Source: Parasedimentitalea huanghaiensis (GTDB lineage Bacteria; Pseudomonadota; Alphaproteobacteria; Rhodobacterales; Rhodobacteraceae). Taken from it: a stretch of 64,000 nt of DNA. The stretch is from NCBI RefSeq assembly GCF_009753675.1, contig NZ_WQLV01000010.1, positions 62,001 to 126,000 of the forward strand, given 5' to 3'. Under the pieces are notes generated by a model. That model was not told the origin of the DNA. It worked only from the letters and a program-made list of their open reading frames with translations, and searched no databases. Shown here one piece after another: positions 35,624-45,471 of the stretch. Positions within the stretch are counted from its first letter, which is position 1. Each line of letters starts with the position of its first letter. A program made the translations under genes and the position numbers.

Positions 35624-36933
35624 GCACTGGATTTTTCCGCGACATCACCGAAATTCCATTCGAAGGCGCCGACAGCACCAATCCGCTGGCGTTTCGTCAC
35701 TACAGTCCAAACGAAGTTGTCATGGGCAAACGGATGGAGGACCATCTGCGTTTTGCCACCTGTTACTGGCACAACTTTGCTTGGCCGGGCAGCGACCCCT
35801 TTGGTGGTCAGACCTTTGACCGCCCCTGGTTCCCTGCGGATTCCATGGAACTGGCAAAGCTGAAAGCCGATGTGGCTTTTGAAATGTTTACACTATTGAA
35901 GTCGCCATACTATTGCTTCCACGATGCGGATGTACGTCCCGAAGGGGCAAATTTTGCCGAAAACACCAAGAACCTAAACGAGATCGTCGACTATTTTGCG
36001 CAAAAGCAAGAAGAGACCGGCGTGAAGCTACTTTGGGGGACTGCCAACCTGTTTAGTCAGGTAAAATTCATGTCTGGCGCCTCCACCAACCCTGACCCCG
36101 ACGTGTTTGCGTTCTGTGCGGCGACCATAAAAACATGCATGGACGCAACCCACCGTTTAGGCGGTGAGAACTATGTTCTGTGGGGGGGCCGTGAAGGCTA
36201 TGAAACGCTGTTGAACACCGATCTGGCCAAAGAAGACGCGCAGATGGGGCGCATGTTGAACCTTGTTGTTGAGCACAAGCATAAGATCGGGTTCAAAGGC
36301 GAAATCTTGGTTGAACCAAAGCCACAGGAACCGTCCAAGCACCAGTATGATTACGATACTGCAACTGTTTACGGGTTCCTGAAACGTCACGGGCTGGAAA
36401 ACGAAGTCAAAGTGAACATTGAGCAGGGCCACGCTATTCTGGCAGGCCATTCGTTTGAGCACGAGATCGCAACGGCCACGTCATTGGGCATCTTGGGCTC
36501 GATCGATATGAACCGTAACGATTACCAATCTGGCTGGGACACGGATCAATTCCCTAACAACGTTCCAGAAGTTGCGCTGGCTTACTATCACATTCTTCAG
36601 GACGGCGGCTTGAAAACCGGTGGCACCAACTTTGACGCGAAACTGCGCCGTCAATCTCTGGATGCCGAAGATCTGTTGATTGCTCATATCGGCGGTATGG
36701 ATGTATGTGCACGCGGGCTAAAGGCCGCTGCTGCAATGATCGAAGACGGTACATTGCCGAACTTCGTCAAAGACCGGTATGCGGATTGGGACAAACCTGT
36801 GAACCAATCCATGTTGGCGGGCAAAGAATCTCTGGACGATATCGCAGCACGTGTCGAGGCGCAGGGTATTAATCCAAAGCCAAGATCCGGAAAACAGGAA
36901 TATCTGGAAAACGTCGTCAATAGGTTCGTATGA
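35620..36933 (+). CDS. xylA: Xylose isomerase
   Basis: 437 aa, group II xylose isomerase converting D-xylose to D-xylulose. Active-site features include the catalytic histidine in [10 protein letters not shown], the conserved [14 protein letters not shown], and the metal-binding glutamate and aspartates in [18 protein letters not shown] and [20 protein letters not shown]. It is coupled to xylB (ATGA overlap) and to the epimerase (ATGA overlap at 36930). Confidence 0.97.
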   Translation: MSTGFFRDITEIPFEGADSTNPLAFRHYSPNEVVMGKRMEDHLRFATCYWHNFAWPGSDPFGGQTFDRPWFPADSMELAKLKADVAFEMFTLLKSPYYCFHDADVRPEGANFAENTKNLNEIVDYFAQKQEETGVKLLWGTANLFSQVKFMSGASTNPDPDVFAFCAATIKTCMDATHRLGGENYVLWGGREGYETLLNTDLAKEDAQMGRMLNLVVEHKHKIGFKGEILVEPKPQEPSKHQYDYDTATVYGFLKRHGLENEVKVNIEQGHAILAGHSFEHEIATATSLGILGSIDMNRNDYQSGWDTDQFPNNVPEVALAYYHILQDGGLKTGGTNFDAKLRRQSLDAEDLLIAHIGGMDVCARGLKAAAAMIEDGTLPNFVKDRYADWDKPVNQSMLAGKESLDDIAARVEAQGINPKPRSGKQEYLENVVNRFV

Positions 36934-37922
36934 CTGTCATTAGCGACTGCGGCCAAGCTCTACGGGAGGCCACCATCAGAGATGGTGATGTCTCACTGTC
37001 GATCCTGAACTATGGAGCGACGACTAGGGATTGGCGAGTTCCGTTGAATGGGCTGCGTGTTCCTGTTGTGCTGGGATATGAAGATCCTGCTCGCTACTTG
37101 AATTGCAGCACCTATTTTGGAGCCATTGCCGGGCGGGTGTCCAACAGGATTGGCGGTGCGGTCTATTCGCTAAATGGGCAAACCCACCAATTGAGCCCCA
37201 ATGAAGGGGCCAACCAACTACATGGTGGCCCTGCTGGCTTATCCAAAGTTTTTTGGGACATCGAACCTGACGGGGCGTCTGCAGTGCGCTTGTCGTATAC
37301 TTCGCCCGCTGGGGAAGGGGGGTTCCCGGGGCACGCTAAATTCACCGTTGATATTCGGTTGAATGGGGCCGGTGTAACCTATGATATGCGCGCCGAAGTG
37401 GATTGCGTGACGCCGATTAGCTTGACCCAGCATAACTATTACAACCTCGCCGGCTGCGGCTCCATTTGGAAGCACCAAATGCGCTGTGCTGCGGACAGGG
37501 TACTAGAAATGGATGATGAAGGCATCACAACGGGACATATTGCGCCGGTTGATGGCACCCATTTCGATTTCCGCAAGAAACGTTCGTTTGCGGAGGCAGA
37601 TTCTGCGCGGCTTGGGATCGACCATAATTTAGTTTTTGAAGCGGACAGAAACATCAGAGAGGCCATCGCAACTGTGGAGGCCCCCAATGGCATGGGGCTG
37701 AAAATCTGGAGCGATCAGCCGGGGGCGCAGCTTTATACTGCCGCGCAGATGGCACCGCAGAGTGATGGGCTGGAGGGGCAGACCTATGGCCCAGCTGGCG
37801 GATTTTGTTTTGAGCCGCAGGGATTTCCCAACGCGGTCAATATCCCCTCGTTCCCATCCGTTATGGTTTCTCCCGAAATGCCTTATACTCAGAAGTTGCA
37901 AATCGAAATCAAAGGGAGCTGA
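36930..37922 (+). CDS. Aldose 1-epimerase (galactose mutarotase family)
   Basis: 330 aa beta-sandwich mutarotase interconverting alpha and beta anomers of the imported aldose, which speeds presentation of the proper anomer to XylA. Family motifs: [39 protein letters not shown] (catalytic histidine), [11 protein letters not shown] (second histidine) and a C-terminal [11 protein letters not shown] with the catalytic glutamate. ATGA overlap with xylA and only 3 bases before the MauG-type gene. Confidence 0.93.
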   Translation: MTVISDCGQALREATIRDGDVSLSILNYGATTRDWRVPLNGLRVPVVLGYEDPARYLNCSTYFGAIAGRVSNRIGGAVYSLNGQTHQLSPNEGANQLHGGPAGLSKVFWDIEPDGASAVRLSYTSPAGEGGFPGHAKFTVDIRLNGAGVTYDMRAEVDCVTPISLTQHNYYNLAGCGSIWKHQMRCAADRVLEMDDEGITTGHIAPVDGTHFDFRKKRSFAEADSARLGIDHNLVFEADRNIREAIATVEAPNGMGLKIWSDQPGAQLYTAAQMAPQSDGLEGQTYGPAGGFCFEPQGFPNAVNIPSFPSVMVSPEMPYTQKLQIEIKGS

Positions 37923-37925
37923 CGG

Positions 37926-39227
37926 ATGAAGTGGATGGCGGTCGGCGCCCTGTTGGCAACCGGTGCTCAGGCCCAGGCGCAGGATCTGGGGCCTCGTCCT
38001 GTGTTTCCCGAGATGGACCCATTGCGTGTTCAACTAGGCCAGTTGCTGTTTTACGATCCCATCTTGTCCGGTAACCGAAACATCAGCTGCGGGACCTGCC
38101 ATCATCCCCGGTTTGGCACCTCTGACGGGATGTCATTGTCGATAGGGGAGGGGGGAATTGGACTTGGCCCGGACCGGCGTATTGATCCGAACAACATCCC
38201 CGAAGACAGATTGCCCCGTAATGCTCCGGCCCTGTGGAACCTGGGTGCCCAAGAATATACGTCCTTTTTCCATGACGGTCGTTTGGAGATTGATCCGGAC
38301 AGGCCAGGTGGCATCCGAACACCGCTGGGCGCTGAAATGGTTGTTGGTTTTGACAGTGTTCTGGCCGCACAGGCGATGTTCCCGGTTCTGGCCAGTGATG
38401 AAATGGCGGGGCATTATTCGGAAAATGAAGTGTCACAGGCGGTTCGCTTGGGTCATCTGAGCATCAAGGACGGGGCTTGGGACAAAATCGCTGCTCGGGT
38501 AGAGGCAATTCCGGAATACCGCACCGCCTTTGATGCTGTGTTGGGGGAACAGGAACCCATTAAGTTCACTGACATTGCCAATGTCATCGCCGATTTCACG
38601 CGGGTTGAATGGCGGGCAGATGACAGCCCATTTGACCGCGCCATGATGGGGGGAAATCCGCTGCCTGATGACGCGGCCCGCGGTCAGCAGCTGTTTTATG
38701 GCGAGGCGGGGTGTTCCAACTGTCATTCGGGATGGCTGCAAACGGACCACAGTTTTCACGCGATAGCCATGCCGCAAATCGGGCCGGGGAAATCTGCACC
38801 GTTTGAGACCCACGCACGCGACGACGGGAGGATGCGCGTAACCGGAGATCTGGCTGACCAGTACAAATTCCTGACGCCCTCGTTGCGCAACGTGTCCGTA
38901 ACTGGCCCTTATGGCCACAACGGAGCCTATGCCAGTCTGGAAGCCGTTGTTCGCCATCATCTAGATCCGATTGTGTCGCTGCATGCCTATGATCCAACGC
39001 AGGTGCTGTTTCACCAAATCGATGATGCTGACGATTGGCGTGTTGTGGGGGACAAAGATGAACTGGCGCGGATTGCAGAGGCAAATGAATTGCAGCCAAT
39101 TGGCTTGAGCGATGGTGCCGTGACAGATCTGGTCGCCTTTTTGCACAGCTTAACCGACGCAACTGCGATCAAAGGTCGGTTGGGCGTGCCAATGAAGGTC
39201 CCCAGTGGATTGCCCGTTGATCAGTGA
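37926..39227 (+). CDS. Diheme cytochrome c peroxidase / MauG family protein
   Basis: 433 aa, exported (short signal peptide MKWMAVGALLATGAQAQAQ). Two c-type heme sites: CGTCH at residues 55-59 and CSNCH at 263-267, with RNAPALWN and FFHDGRLE typical of the bacterial CCP/MauG superfamily and LRNVSVTGPYGHNGAYASLEA near the second heme. Family members reduce H2O2 or carry out long-range oxidation of protein residues. Its start is 3 bases after the aldose epimerase, so it is co-transcribed with xylBA, which is unexpected. Its stop interlocks with that of the opposing FG-GAP gene. Confidence 0.9.
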   Translation: MKWMAVGALLATGAQAQAQDLGPRPVFPEMDPLRVQLGQLLFYDPILSGNRNISCGTCHHPRFGTSDGMSLSIGEGGIGLGPDRRIDPNNIPEDRLPRNAPALWNLGAQEYTSFFHDGRLEIDPDRPGGIRTPLGAEMVVGFDSVLAAQAMFPVLASDEMAGHYSENEVSQAVRLGHLSIKDGAWDKIAARVEAIPEYRTAFDAVLGEQEPIKFTDIANVIADFTRVEWRADDSPFDRAMMGGNPLPDDAARGQQLFYGEAGCSNCHSGWLQTDHSFHAIAMPQIGPGKSAPFETHARDDGRMRVTGDLADQYKFLTPSLRNVSVTGPYGHNGAYASLEAVVRHHLDPIVSLHAYDPTQVLFHQIDDADDWRVVGDKDELARIAEANELQPIGLSDGAVTDLVAFLHSLTDATAIKGRLGVPMKVPSGLPVDQ

Positions 39228-40735
39228 GCGAGTGTAACAACCTGATTGGCTGTGAACCGCTGCCAGTCAGATACACTTTGATCTGACCTAATAATCCTGA
39301 CCTCGCCCTCGGTGGCTCGCCCCAATCCAAAATGGATTTGCCCAGCTTGCCCACTGGCATGCCCACCTCCGACCGTGATTTCGCGGGTCTGCACCCTGTC
39401 TCCAACGCGCAATTCCACATGACTGCCAACGGATTGAGTATTGTCGGCACGGGCAGCAGGTTGCACCATCAGCCAGTTCCCTTCCGCCGTTGTGTTTTGG
39501 TACAGCTCCATCTGCGCCCGCCGGTTTACAACTGCCAGATCCAGCCGACCATCCAGATTCAGATCCATCAGCGCCGCACCACGGGATCGTGCCAGATTGG
39601 CAATCCCTGCGGTTTGACCATGTTCGCGAAACGTGCCGTCTGGTGATTGGATCAGCAGGTTGTTCGGGTCGTTCATCGCTGCACCGGGCATCTGTTCGAC
39701 ATTGCCTTTGGCGACAAAAATATCATCCAGCCCATCGTTGTTTACATCGCCAAATGCGGCATGCCACCCGGTTGAAGGCCGCCCATCGCCGCTGGTATAG
39801 GGGCGATGCGCAGTGGTCCCACGCTCATAAGTGGCATCGCGGTACGACGGCCCACCTTTGTCCGGGTCGAAATACTGGAACTTCTGATCCCCCATCGAGG
39901 TCAGATAGACATCGGCAAAACCATCTCCGCTTAGATCGCGAGAGGCGATCCCCATGCCCCACAAGAAATAGGGCTGCCAACCTTCGCCTTCTGAATACAG
40001 GCGTGGGGTATCTTTCATCGCCCACATCTGCTCTTGGCCACCGCGCACATAATAATGACGGTCATTGCTGATCCTCAGATCTGCACGACCCGTCCGGGAC
40101 CAGTCTGTAAGCAGCATGGATAAGGCGCAAAAGCCGGGTTCCAGATGTTCGACTGCCCTGTAAGATTGACCGTTGGGGCGGTATAGCAATGTCGCATCAC
40201 ATGTCTCAAACGGACCATCGGGATTGCTACGGTCGACATAGGTACCAAAGGCCAGTGTTGGCAGCGTATTCCCTGTCTCCCAGGTCGCGGAAAACGCTGT
40301 GGTCCAATGATCCCCGCTTTCGAAACCCAAATCAGAAAAGGGTGCAAACTCACAGTTTCCCAGTCCATGCATCAGCATATCCGACCCATTGCGAAGCACT
40401 GCCAAATCCAGGATCGCATCCCCATCGATATCCAGCGGATAGGCTCCGATGACACCCGTTACGGCAAGCGCATCTGGCGTCGTTGCCTCAAATGACAGGT
40501 CTTGACCCGCACCCGTTGTTGTATTGAGCATTAACTGCGCTGGATTTTCACCGCCCGCTGCATAGAGTTCAGGAAGCTGATCGCCATTGCAGTCAAAGGC
40601 TGCCACGCCACCACCGACAAAATGCTCCCACCCACCTGAATAGACATGTTCGGGGAGGGGGCGCGGAGAATAGCTCACCTGGGCAGAAACCTGCGGAGCG
40701 ATCAAAGCGAGGGTTAGTGCCAGCTCACTTTTCAC
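39221..40735 (-). CDS. Secreted FG-GAP/VCBS repeat protein with ASPIC/UnbV domain (CRTAC1 family)
   Basis: 504 aa. Signal peptide MKSELALTLALIAPQVSA; the mature protein is a beta-propeller of FG-GAP/VCBS repeats with calcium-loop motifs DCNGDQLPEL, DIDGDAILDL, DLSGDGFADV, DVNNDGLDDI and DLNLDGRLDL. The last 80 residues (VGSHVELRVGDRVQTREITVGGG, IHFGLGRA) are an ASPIC/UnbV domain. CRTAC1-like proteins are extracytoplasmic with unknown biochemical activity, probably binding partners or glycans. It starts 11 bases inside the ROK regulator gene and its 3' end overlaps the MauG-type gene by 7 bases, suggesting a joint function with that peroxidase. Confidence 0.88.
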   Translation of the reverse strand: MKSELALTLALIAPQVSAQVSYSPRPLPEHVYSGGWEHFVGGGVAAFDCNGDQLPELYAAGGENPAQLMLNTTTGAGQDLSFEATTPDALAVTGVIGAYPLDIDGDAILDLAVLRNGSDMLMHGLGNCEFAPFSDLGFESGDHWTTAFSATWETGNTLPTLAFGTYVDRSNPDGPFETCDATLLYRPNGQSYRAVEHLEPGFCALSMLLTDWSRTGRADLRISNDRHYYVRGGQEQMWAMKDTPRLYSEGEGWQPYFLWGMGIASRDLSGDGFADVYLTSMGDQKFQYFDPDKGGPSYRDATYERGTTAHRPYTSGDGRPSTGWHAAFGDVNNDGLDDIFVAKGNVEQMPGAAMNDPNNLLIQSPDGTFREHGQTAGIANLARSRGAALMDLNLDGRLDLAVVNRRAQMELYQNTTAEGNWLMVQPAARADNTQSVGSHVELRVGDRVQTREITVGGGHASGQAGQIHFGLGRATEGEVRIIRSDQSVSDWQRFTANQVVTLAH

Positions 40736-42017
40736 TGCTTGCTAGCTCCCGAATAGCCAAGGCTGAAACTTCTTCAATTGCGTAGGCCGCCGCTCCTTTT
40801 GCCCACATCAAATCCCCCCAACTGTGCACGAGAACTTCGGGTGACGGGGCATCGACCTGTACGACCCAACGCTGCATTTCCTGGATCACCTGTTCCGAAT
40901 AGAGATAATCAAAGGATAGTCGTGCGCCGGACAATATGATCAGTTTTGGATCGAAAACATTGACCACATTGGCCAACCCCATCGCAAACATGCGACCAGC
41001 CCGATCAAAGATAGAACAGGCCATCTGATCACCGGACTGCGCGGCCTCTACCAGCTGTCCCAAGTCCCGATGCCCCACACCGCCATTGGTGATGTTTGCT
41101 TCGCGCAGCAATGCATAGTCACCGACATAAGCCTCGAGACAGCCGCGCTGCCCGCATTGGCACAACGCACCTTCCAACTGGACTTTGGTGTGGCCAAACT
41201 CAGCACCACATCCACGCGAGCCACGATAGATCTCGTTATTAATGACAATGCCCATGCCAACACCATGCTCGATTGTGATGACAACAAAATCGCTGACATT
41301 TTGCCCTTTGCCAAAAAGATGTTCAGCCTTTGCAACCAAGTTAGCATCATTGTCTATAAAAATAGGGCAGGGGGTGTGTTGGGCGAGGTGGGCTCCAAAA
41401 TCGACATTCCGTTCGTCCAGAGACGAGGACCAGTAGACAAAATTTCTTTTGGCATCCACCAGCCCCGCGAGTCCGACGCCAATTCCAGAGATCGTGCTGA
41501 CATCAAAGCCACCCTTGCCGCAGGCCTGCGCAAGCGCGTTCATGATCTCTGTGCACAGTAGAGAAACGGACATGCAGGCCTGTTGAAGTGGCATCTCATG
41601 GCCGACGATGTCGTTGCCTTCAAAATCAAGAAGCACGACTGAAATCACCCGATGAGACACCTTGATCCCGGCAATTCTGTGCGCATTACCGCGGATTTTA
41701 AGGGCGACCCTTGGGCGGCCGCGTTTAGCGTCCTGCCGGGGGACATCCGGAATGATCTCTTCGATCAGCCCGACATCAATCAGTTCAGCGGTAATTGCCG
41801 TCACCGTGGCTGGGCTGACCCGCGTTGCTGTTGAAATATCAATACGCGCAATACTGCCGGCCGCTCGAATCGTATCGATGACCTGTTGCTTGCCACTTTC
41901 GCGTTGTTCGCCTGAATGCGAGAGACGGTTTTCTTTCACCAAATTTTTCACCCCCTGCGAGACCAATAAACCATCGTTGCGGTCTTGGTAATAGGTACCT
42001 CCAAGGGCAGGGTACAT
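40725..42017 (-). CDS. ROK family transcriptional regulator (XylR-type)
   Basis: 430 aa. A winged helix-turn-helix near residues 40-90 (IARIDISTATRVSPATVTAITAELIDVGLI) is followed by a ROK sugar-kinase-like domain with GIGVGLAGLVDAKRN, FIDNDANLVAKAEHLFGKG and a zinc site CGAEFGHTKVQLEGALCQCGQRGCLEAYVG. It has the long N-terminus common to alphaproteobacterial xylose regulators. Divergent from xylF and flanked by xylBA, it most likely represses xylose genes and is released by D-xylose. It is coupled to the FG-GAP gene. Confidence 0.92.
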   Translation of the reverse strand: MYPALGGTYYQDRNDGLLVSQGVKNLVKENRLSHSGEQRESGKQQVIDTIRAAGSIARIDISTATRVSPATVTAITAELIDVGLIEEIIPDVPRQDAKRGRPRVALKIRGNAHRIAGIKVSHRVISVVLLDFEGNDIVGHEMPLQQACMSVSLLCTEIMNALAQACGKGGFDVSTISGIGVGLAGLVDAKRNFVYWSSSLDERNVDFGAHLAQHTPCPIFIDNDANLVAKAEHLFGKGQNVSDFVVITIEHGVGMGIVINNEIYRGSRGCGAEFGHTKVQLEGALCQCGQRGCLEAYVGDYALLREANITNGGVGHRDLGQLVEAAQSGDQMACSIFDRAGRMFAMGLANVVNVFDPKLIILSGARLSFDYLYSEQVIQEMQRWVVQVDAPSPEVLVHSWGDLMWAKGAAAYAIEEVSALAIRELASSEK

Positions 42018-42019
42018 GA

Positions 42020-42042
42020 TTTAATTTGAATTTCAAAAAAAA
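42020..42042. promoter_or_regulatory. Candidate XylR (ROK) operator between xylR and xylF
   Basis: Core TTTGAA-T-TTCAAA is a perfect 13-base palindrome (42025-42037), extended by matching TTT/AAA outer arms. Aligned with the xylB operator the two share the pattern TTTAnTTTnnAnnnnAAAAnAAA. It lies 3 bases before the regulator start and 68 before xylF. Confidence 0.65.
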
Positions 42043-42109
42043 TAGTGCTAAGCCGGTTTTGTATGGAGAGCTCGGTTTTACGGGCCCTTTCAGAACGGGG
42101 AGGAATACA

Positions 42110-43138
42110 ATGAAATTTTTAAGTGGAATCTCTCTGGCCGCAGCTATGGCCATGACCGGTTCGGCAGCTTTTGCCGCTGATTTGACTGTTGGCGTAAGCT
42201 GGTCGAACTTTCAGGAAGAGCGCTGGAAAACTGACGAAGCCGCTATCAAGGACGCCTTGGAAGCCGGAGGCGCAGACTACATTTCAGCTGATGCGCAATC
42301 GTCGTCGTCCAAGCAGCTGTCAGATATCGAAAGCCTGATTGCTCAGGGTGTAGATGCACTGATCGTTCTAGCACAGGATACACAGGCCATTGGCCCGGCC
42401 ATTCAGGCTGCGGCCGACGAAGGCATTCCGGTTATTGCCTATGACCGTTTGATCGAAGACAGCCGTGCGTTTTATCTGACCTTTGACAATGTCGAAGTTG
42501 GCCGCATGCAGGCCCGTGCTGTTCTGGAGGCTTTGCCTGCCGGTAACTACGTCATGATTAAGGGCTCTCCAACTGATCCCAACGCAGATTTCCTGCGCGG
42601 TGGACAGCAGGAAGTCATTCAGGCAGCGGTTGACAGTGGCAAAATCAAAATTGTTGCCGAAGCCTATACCGATGGTTGGCTGCCTGCGAATGCACAGCGC
42701 AACATGGAGCAGATCCTGACCGCCAACGACAACAAGGTTGACGCTGTGATTGCGTCCAACGATGGCACCGCTGGTGGTGTTGTTGCAGCTTTGACGGCTC
42801 AGGGCATGGAAGGGCTTCCCGTGTCTGGCCAGGATGGAGACCACGCTGCGCTGAACCGCGTTGCACTGGGCACCCAAACTGTTTCTGTTTGGAAAGATGC
42901 CCGCGATCTGGGTAAAAATGCCGGTGAAATCGCTGTGGCACTGGCCGGCGGGGCTGCTTTGTCAGACGTAGCAGGGTCTGCGGCTTGGACGTCGCCAGGT
43001 GGCACAGCCATGACATCCATGTTTCTGGCTCCGGTTCCTGTGACTGCTGGAAATCTAAGCGTCGTGGTCGACGCCGGCTGGATCAGTAAAGACAAACTGT
43101 GCCAGGGTGTGACCAACGGTCCTGCACCTTGTAACTAG
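42110..43138 (+). CDS. xylF: D-xylose ABC transporter substrate-binding protein
   Basis: 342 aa periplasmic sugar-binding protein of the RbsB/XylF class. Signal peptide MKFLSGISLAAAMAMTGSAAFAA is cut near residue 23. The mature sequence starts DLTVGVSWSNFQEERWKTDE and contains GVDALIVLAQDTQAIGPAIQ, IPVIAYDRLI, ASNDGTAGG and LPVSGQDGD, characteristic of XylF. ATG 42110 has GGGGAGGAA 5 bases upstream; the longer frame (42026) is only the leader. A strong hairpin follows before xylH. Confidence 0.94.
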   Translation: MKFLSGISLAAAMAMTGSAAFAADLTVGVSWSNFQEERWKTDEAAIKDALEAGGADYISADAQSSSSKQLSDIESLIAQGVDALIVLAQDTQAIGPAIQAAADEGIPVIAYDRLIEDSRAFYLTFDNVEVGRMQARAVLEALPAGNYVMIKGSPTDPNADFLRGGQQEVIQAAVDSGKIKIVAEAYTDGWLPANAQRNMEQILTANDNKVDAVIASNDGTAGGVVAALTAQGMEGLPVSGQDGDHAALNRVALGTQTVSVWKDARDLGKNAGEIAVALAGGAALSDVAGSAAWTSPGGTAMTSMFLAPVPVTAGNLSVVVDAGWISKDKLCQGVTNGPAPCN

Positions 43139-43157
43139 ACTCTAATCTTGAACATTG

Positions 43158-43184
43158 GCGCGCCCCAACCTGATTGGGGCGCGC
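43158..43184 (+). terminator. GC-rich hairpin between xylF and xylH
   Basis: Perfect 11-bp stem GCGCGCCCCAA / TTGGGGCGCGC with a 5-base loop, 19 bases after the xylF stop. Only TGTTG follows, so partial termination or stabilisation of xylF mRNA is likely. Confidence 0.7.
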
Positions 43185-43218
43185 TGTTGACAACCACCGC
43201 TGTATCTGGAGTTCGGAC

Positions 43219-44520
43219 ATGACCGAAACCACATCTCAGCCGATCCCGTCCCAGTCAAAACGCAACATGTTCCAGCAGCTGGAACTGGACGTACGGCTGT
43301 TGGGTATGATCGGTGCCTTTGTCATCCTGTGTATCGGGTTCAACATTTTAACGGATGGCCGCTTCCTCAGCCCGCGTAACCTGTTCAACCTGACGATCCA
43401 GACAGTGTCGGTCGCGATCATGGCGACGGGAATGGTGTTTGTTATTGTGATGCGCCACATTGATCTGTCTGTTGGCGGAGTACTAGCTGTGAGTTCAGCC
43501 GTCATGGCGCTGGTACAAACAAAATTCCTGCCAACATATCTGGGCCTTGGGTTCGACCACCCACTGACCTGGATAATTGCCATCGCAATAGGTCTAAGCA
43601 TCGGCACATTGATCGGTGCCTTTCAAGGATGGCTGGTCGGGTATCAAAGCGTTCCGGCCTTTATCGTGACACTTGGCGGGTTTCTGGTCTGGAGGAACTA
43701 CGGGTGGTTGTTCACCTCCGGACAGACAATTGGGCCGTTGGACAAGAACTTTTTGGTTCTGGGGGGCGTCAGTGGCACCATGGGAGAAGCAATGAGCTGG
43801 ACCATTGGGGTGGTTGCGGTCGCAATTTCACTTTGGGCAATGGTCTCTTCCCGTCGTGGACGAATTCAACATGGATTTCCGGCGAAACCCGCTTGGGCCG
43901 AAGGTATTGTCATGGGCATCGTGACCTGTGCCATTCTGGGTTTTGTCTGGATCCTGAACTCTTATGATATTCCAAGTCGAAAACTGCAGCGCATGTTCGA
44001 GGCCAAAGGCGAGGTAATGCCAGAGGGGCTGGAAGTTGGTTATGGTCTGCCAATTTCCGTTTTAATCCTGATTGCTACCGCCATCGTCATGACAGTTGTC
44101 GCCCGCCGTACACGACTGGGGCGATACATTTTTGCAACCGGCGGAAACCCGGACGCGGCTGATCTATCGGGCATCAACACTCGTCTGTTGACCGTCAAGG
44201 TCTTTGCTATCATGGGGTTTCTCTGCGCCTTATCTGCTGTTGTGGCTTCGGCACGTTTGCAAAACCACACCAACGACATCGGAACCCTTGATGAATTGCG
44301 AGTGATTGCTGCTGCGGTCATCGGTGGTACAGCGTTGGCTGGCGGTGCCGGGACGATTTATGGCGCCATCCTTGGGGCACTTGTTATGCAAAGCCTGCAG
44401 TCCGGAATGGCGATGGTTGGCGTTGATGCACCGCTACAGAACATTGTTGTTGGATCGGTGCTGGTTTTTGCAGTTTGGCTCGATATTCAGTACCGCAAAC
44501 GGTTGGGAGCAAAAATATGA
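43219..44520 (+). CDS. xylH: D-xylose ABC transporter permease
   Basis: 433 aa inner-membrane subunit of the BPD_transp_2 (ribose/xylose) class. About ten or more hydrophobic segments are visible, a size typical of XylH. The conserved [41 protein letters not shown] and [25 protein letters not shown] regions are intact. ATG 43219 is chosen because GGAG lies 7 bases upstream. ATGA overlap with xylG. Confidence 0.94.
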   Translation: MTETTSQPIPSQSKRNMFQQLELDVRLLGMIGAFVILCIGFNILTDGRFLSPRNLFNLTIQTVSVAIMATGMVFVIVMRHIDLSVGGVLAVSSAVMALVQTKFLPTYLGLGFDHPLTWIIAIAIGLSIGTLIGAFQGWLVGYQSVPAFIVTLGGFLVWRNYGWLFTSGQTIGPLDKNFLVLGGVSGTMGEAMSWTIGVVAVAISLWAMVSSRRGRIQHGFPAKPAWAEGIVMGIVTCAILGFVWILNSYDIPSRKLQRMFEAKGEVMPEGLEVGYGLPISVLILIATAIVMTVVARRTRLGRYIFATGGNPDAADLSGINTRLLTVKVFAIMGFLCALSAVVASARLQNHTNDIGTLDELRVIAAAVIGGTALAGGAGTIYGAILGALVMQSLQSGMAMVGVDAPLQNIVVGSVLVFAVWLDIQYRKRLGAKI

Positions 44521-45314
44521 CTGCTTCAGAAGTTAAAACAGCTCAGCAACGGCGTATCGATGGGGATACGCCACTGGTCGAGTTGAAAGACATTTGCGTA
44601 TCATTTGGCGGCATTCACGCCGTCGACCATGTCAGCGTTGATCTGCATCCGGGCGAAGTTGTGGGCCTGCTGGGTCACAACGGTGCAGGCAAATCGACCC
44701 TGATCAAGGTATTGTCCGGTGCCTATCAGATGGACAGCGGCGAAATCCGCATCAATGGCAACAAAGCTGAAATTCACAATCCGCGTGACGCGCGCAGCTA
44801 CAATGTTGAGACCATCTACCAGACGCTTGCACTGGCTGATAATCTGGACGCTGCGTCTAACCTATTCCTCGGGCGTGAGTTGATCACGCCGGTTGGTCTT
44901 GTCGATGACGCCGCAATGGAAGCAGAGTGCCGCAAGATCATGGGTGGACTGAACCCGAACTTTAGCAAATTCGCAGAGCCTGTTAGCGCCTTGTCAGGTG
45001 GTCAGCGTCAGTCAGTCGCCATTGCACGGGCGGTCTATTTCAACGCCAAAATTCTGATTATGGATGAACCGACCGCAGCACTGGGACCGCAAGAAACTCA
45101 GATGGTGGCTGAGCTAATCCAAAAACTAAAGGCGCAGGGTATTGGGATATTCTTGATTGACCATGATGTTCACGCCGTGATGGAACTCTGCGACAGGGCG
45201 AGTGTGATGAAAAACGGCCAGCTTGTTGGAACCGTGAATATTGATGAGGTCACCGATGATGATCTTCTGTCGATGATCATTCTGGGGAAAGTGCCAAAGC
45301 AAGCCGTTGCATAA
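44517..45314 (+). CDS. xylG: D-xylose ABC transporter ATPase, single-domain
   Basis: 265 aa with one complete ATP-binding domain: Walker [10 protein letters not shown] at residues 53-61, signature [15 protein letters not shown], Walker [13 protein letters not shown] and [12 protein letters not shown] (switch histidine). E. coli-type XylG has two fused domains (about 500 aa); here one domain presumably dimerises, as in FrcA-type alphaproteobacterial importers. It is coupled to xylH by ATGA and ends the xylFHG operon. Confidence 0.93.
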   Translation: MTASEVKTAQQRRIDGDTPLVELKDICVSFGGIHAVDHVSVDLHPGEVVGLLGHNGAGKSTLIKVLSGAYQMDSGEIRINGNKAEIHNPRDARSYNVETIYQTLALADNLDAASNLFLGRELITPVGLVDDAAMEAECRKIMGGLNPNFSKFAEPVSALSGGQRQSVAIARAVYFNAKILIMDEPTAALGPQETQMVAELIQKLKAQGIGIFLIDHDVHAVMELCDRASVMKNGQLVGTVNIDEVTDDDLLSMIILGKVPKQAVA

Positions 45315-45471
45315 TCATGTAAACAGATCCGCTTGAAGACGCAGCATACTGCATCACGACAGGAACCTTCCAAAACCCCAACCGCTTTATCATTGGGCTT
45401 TCCCATGCACACGACTTGAATGTAGCTATGCATCCTGAAATACATGGGCACAAATTACACGGGAATGGTCT

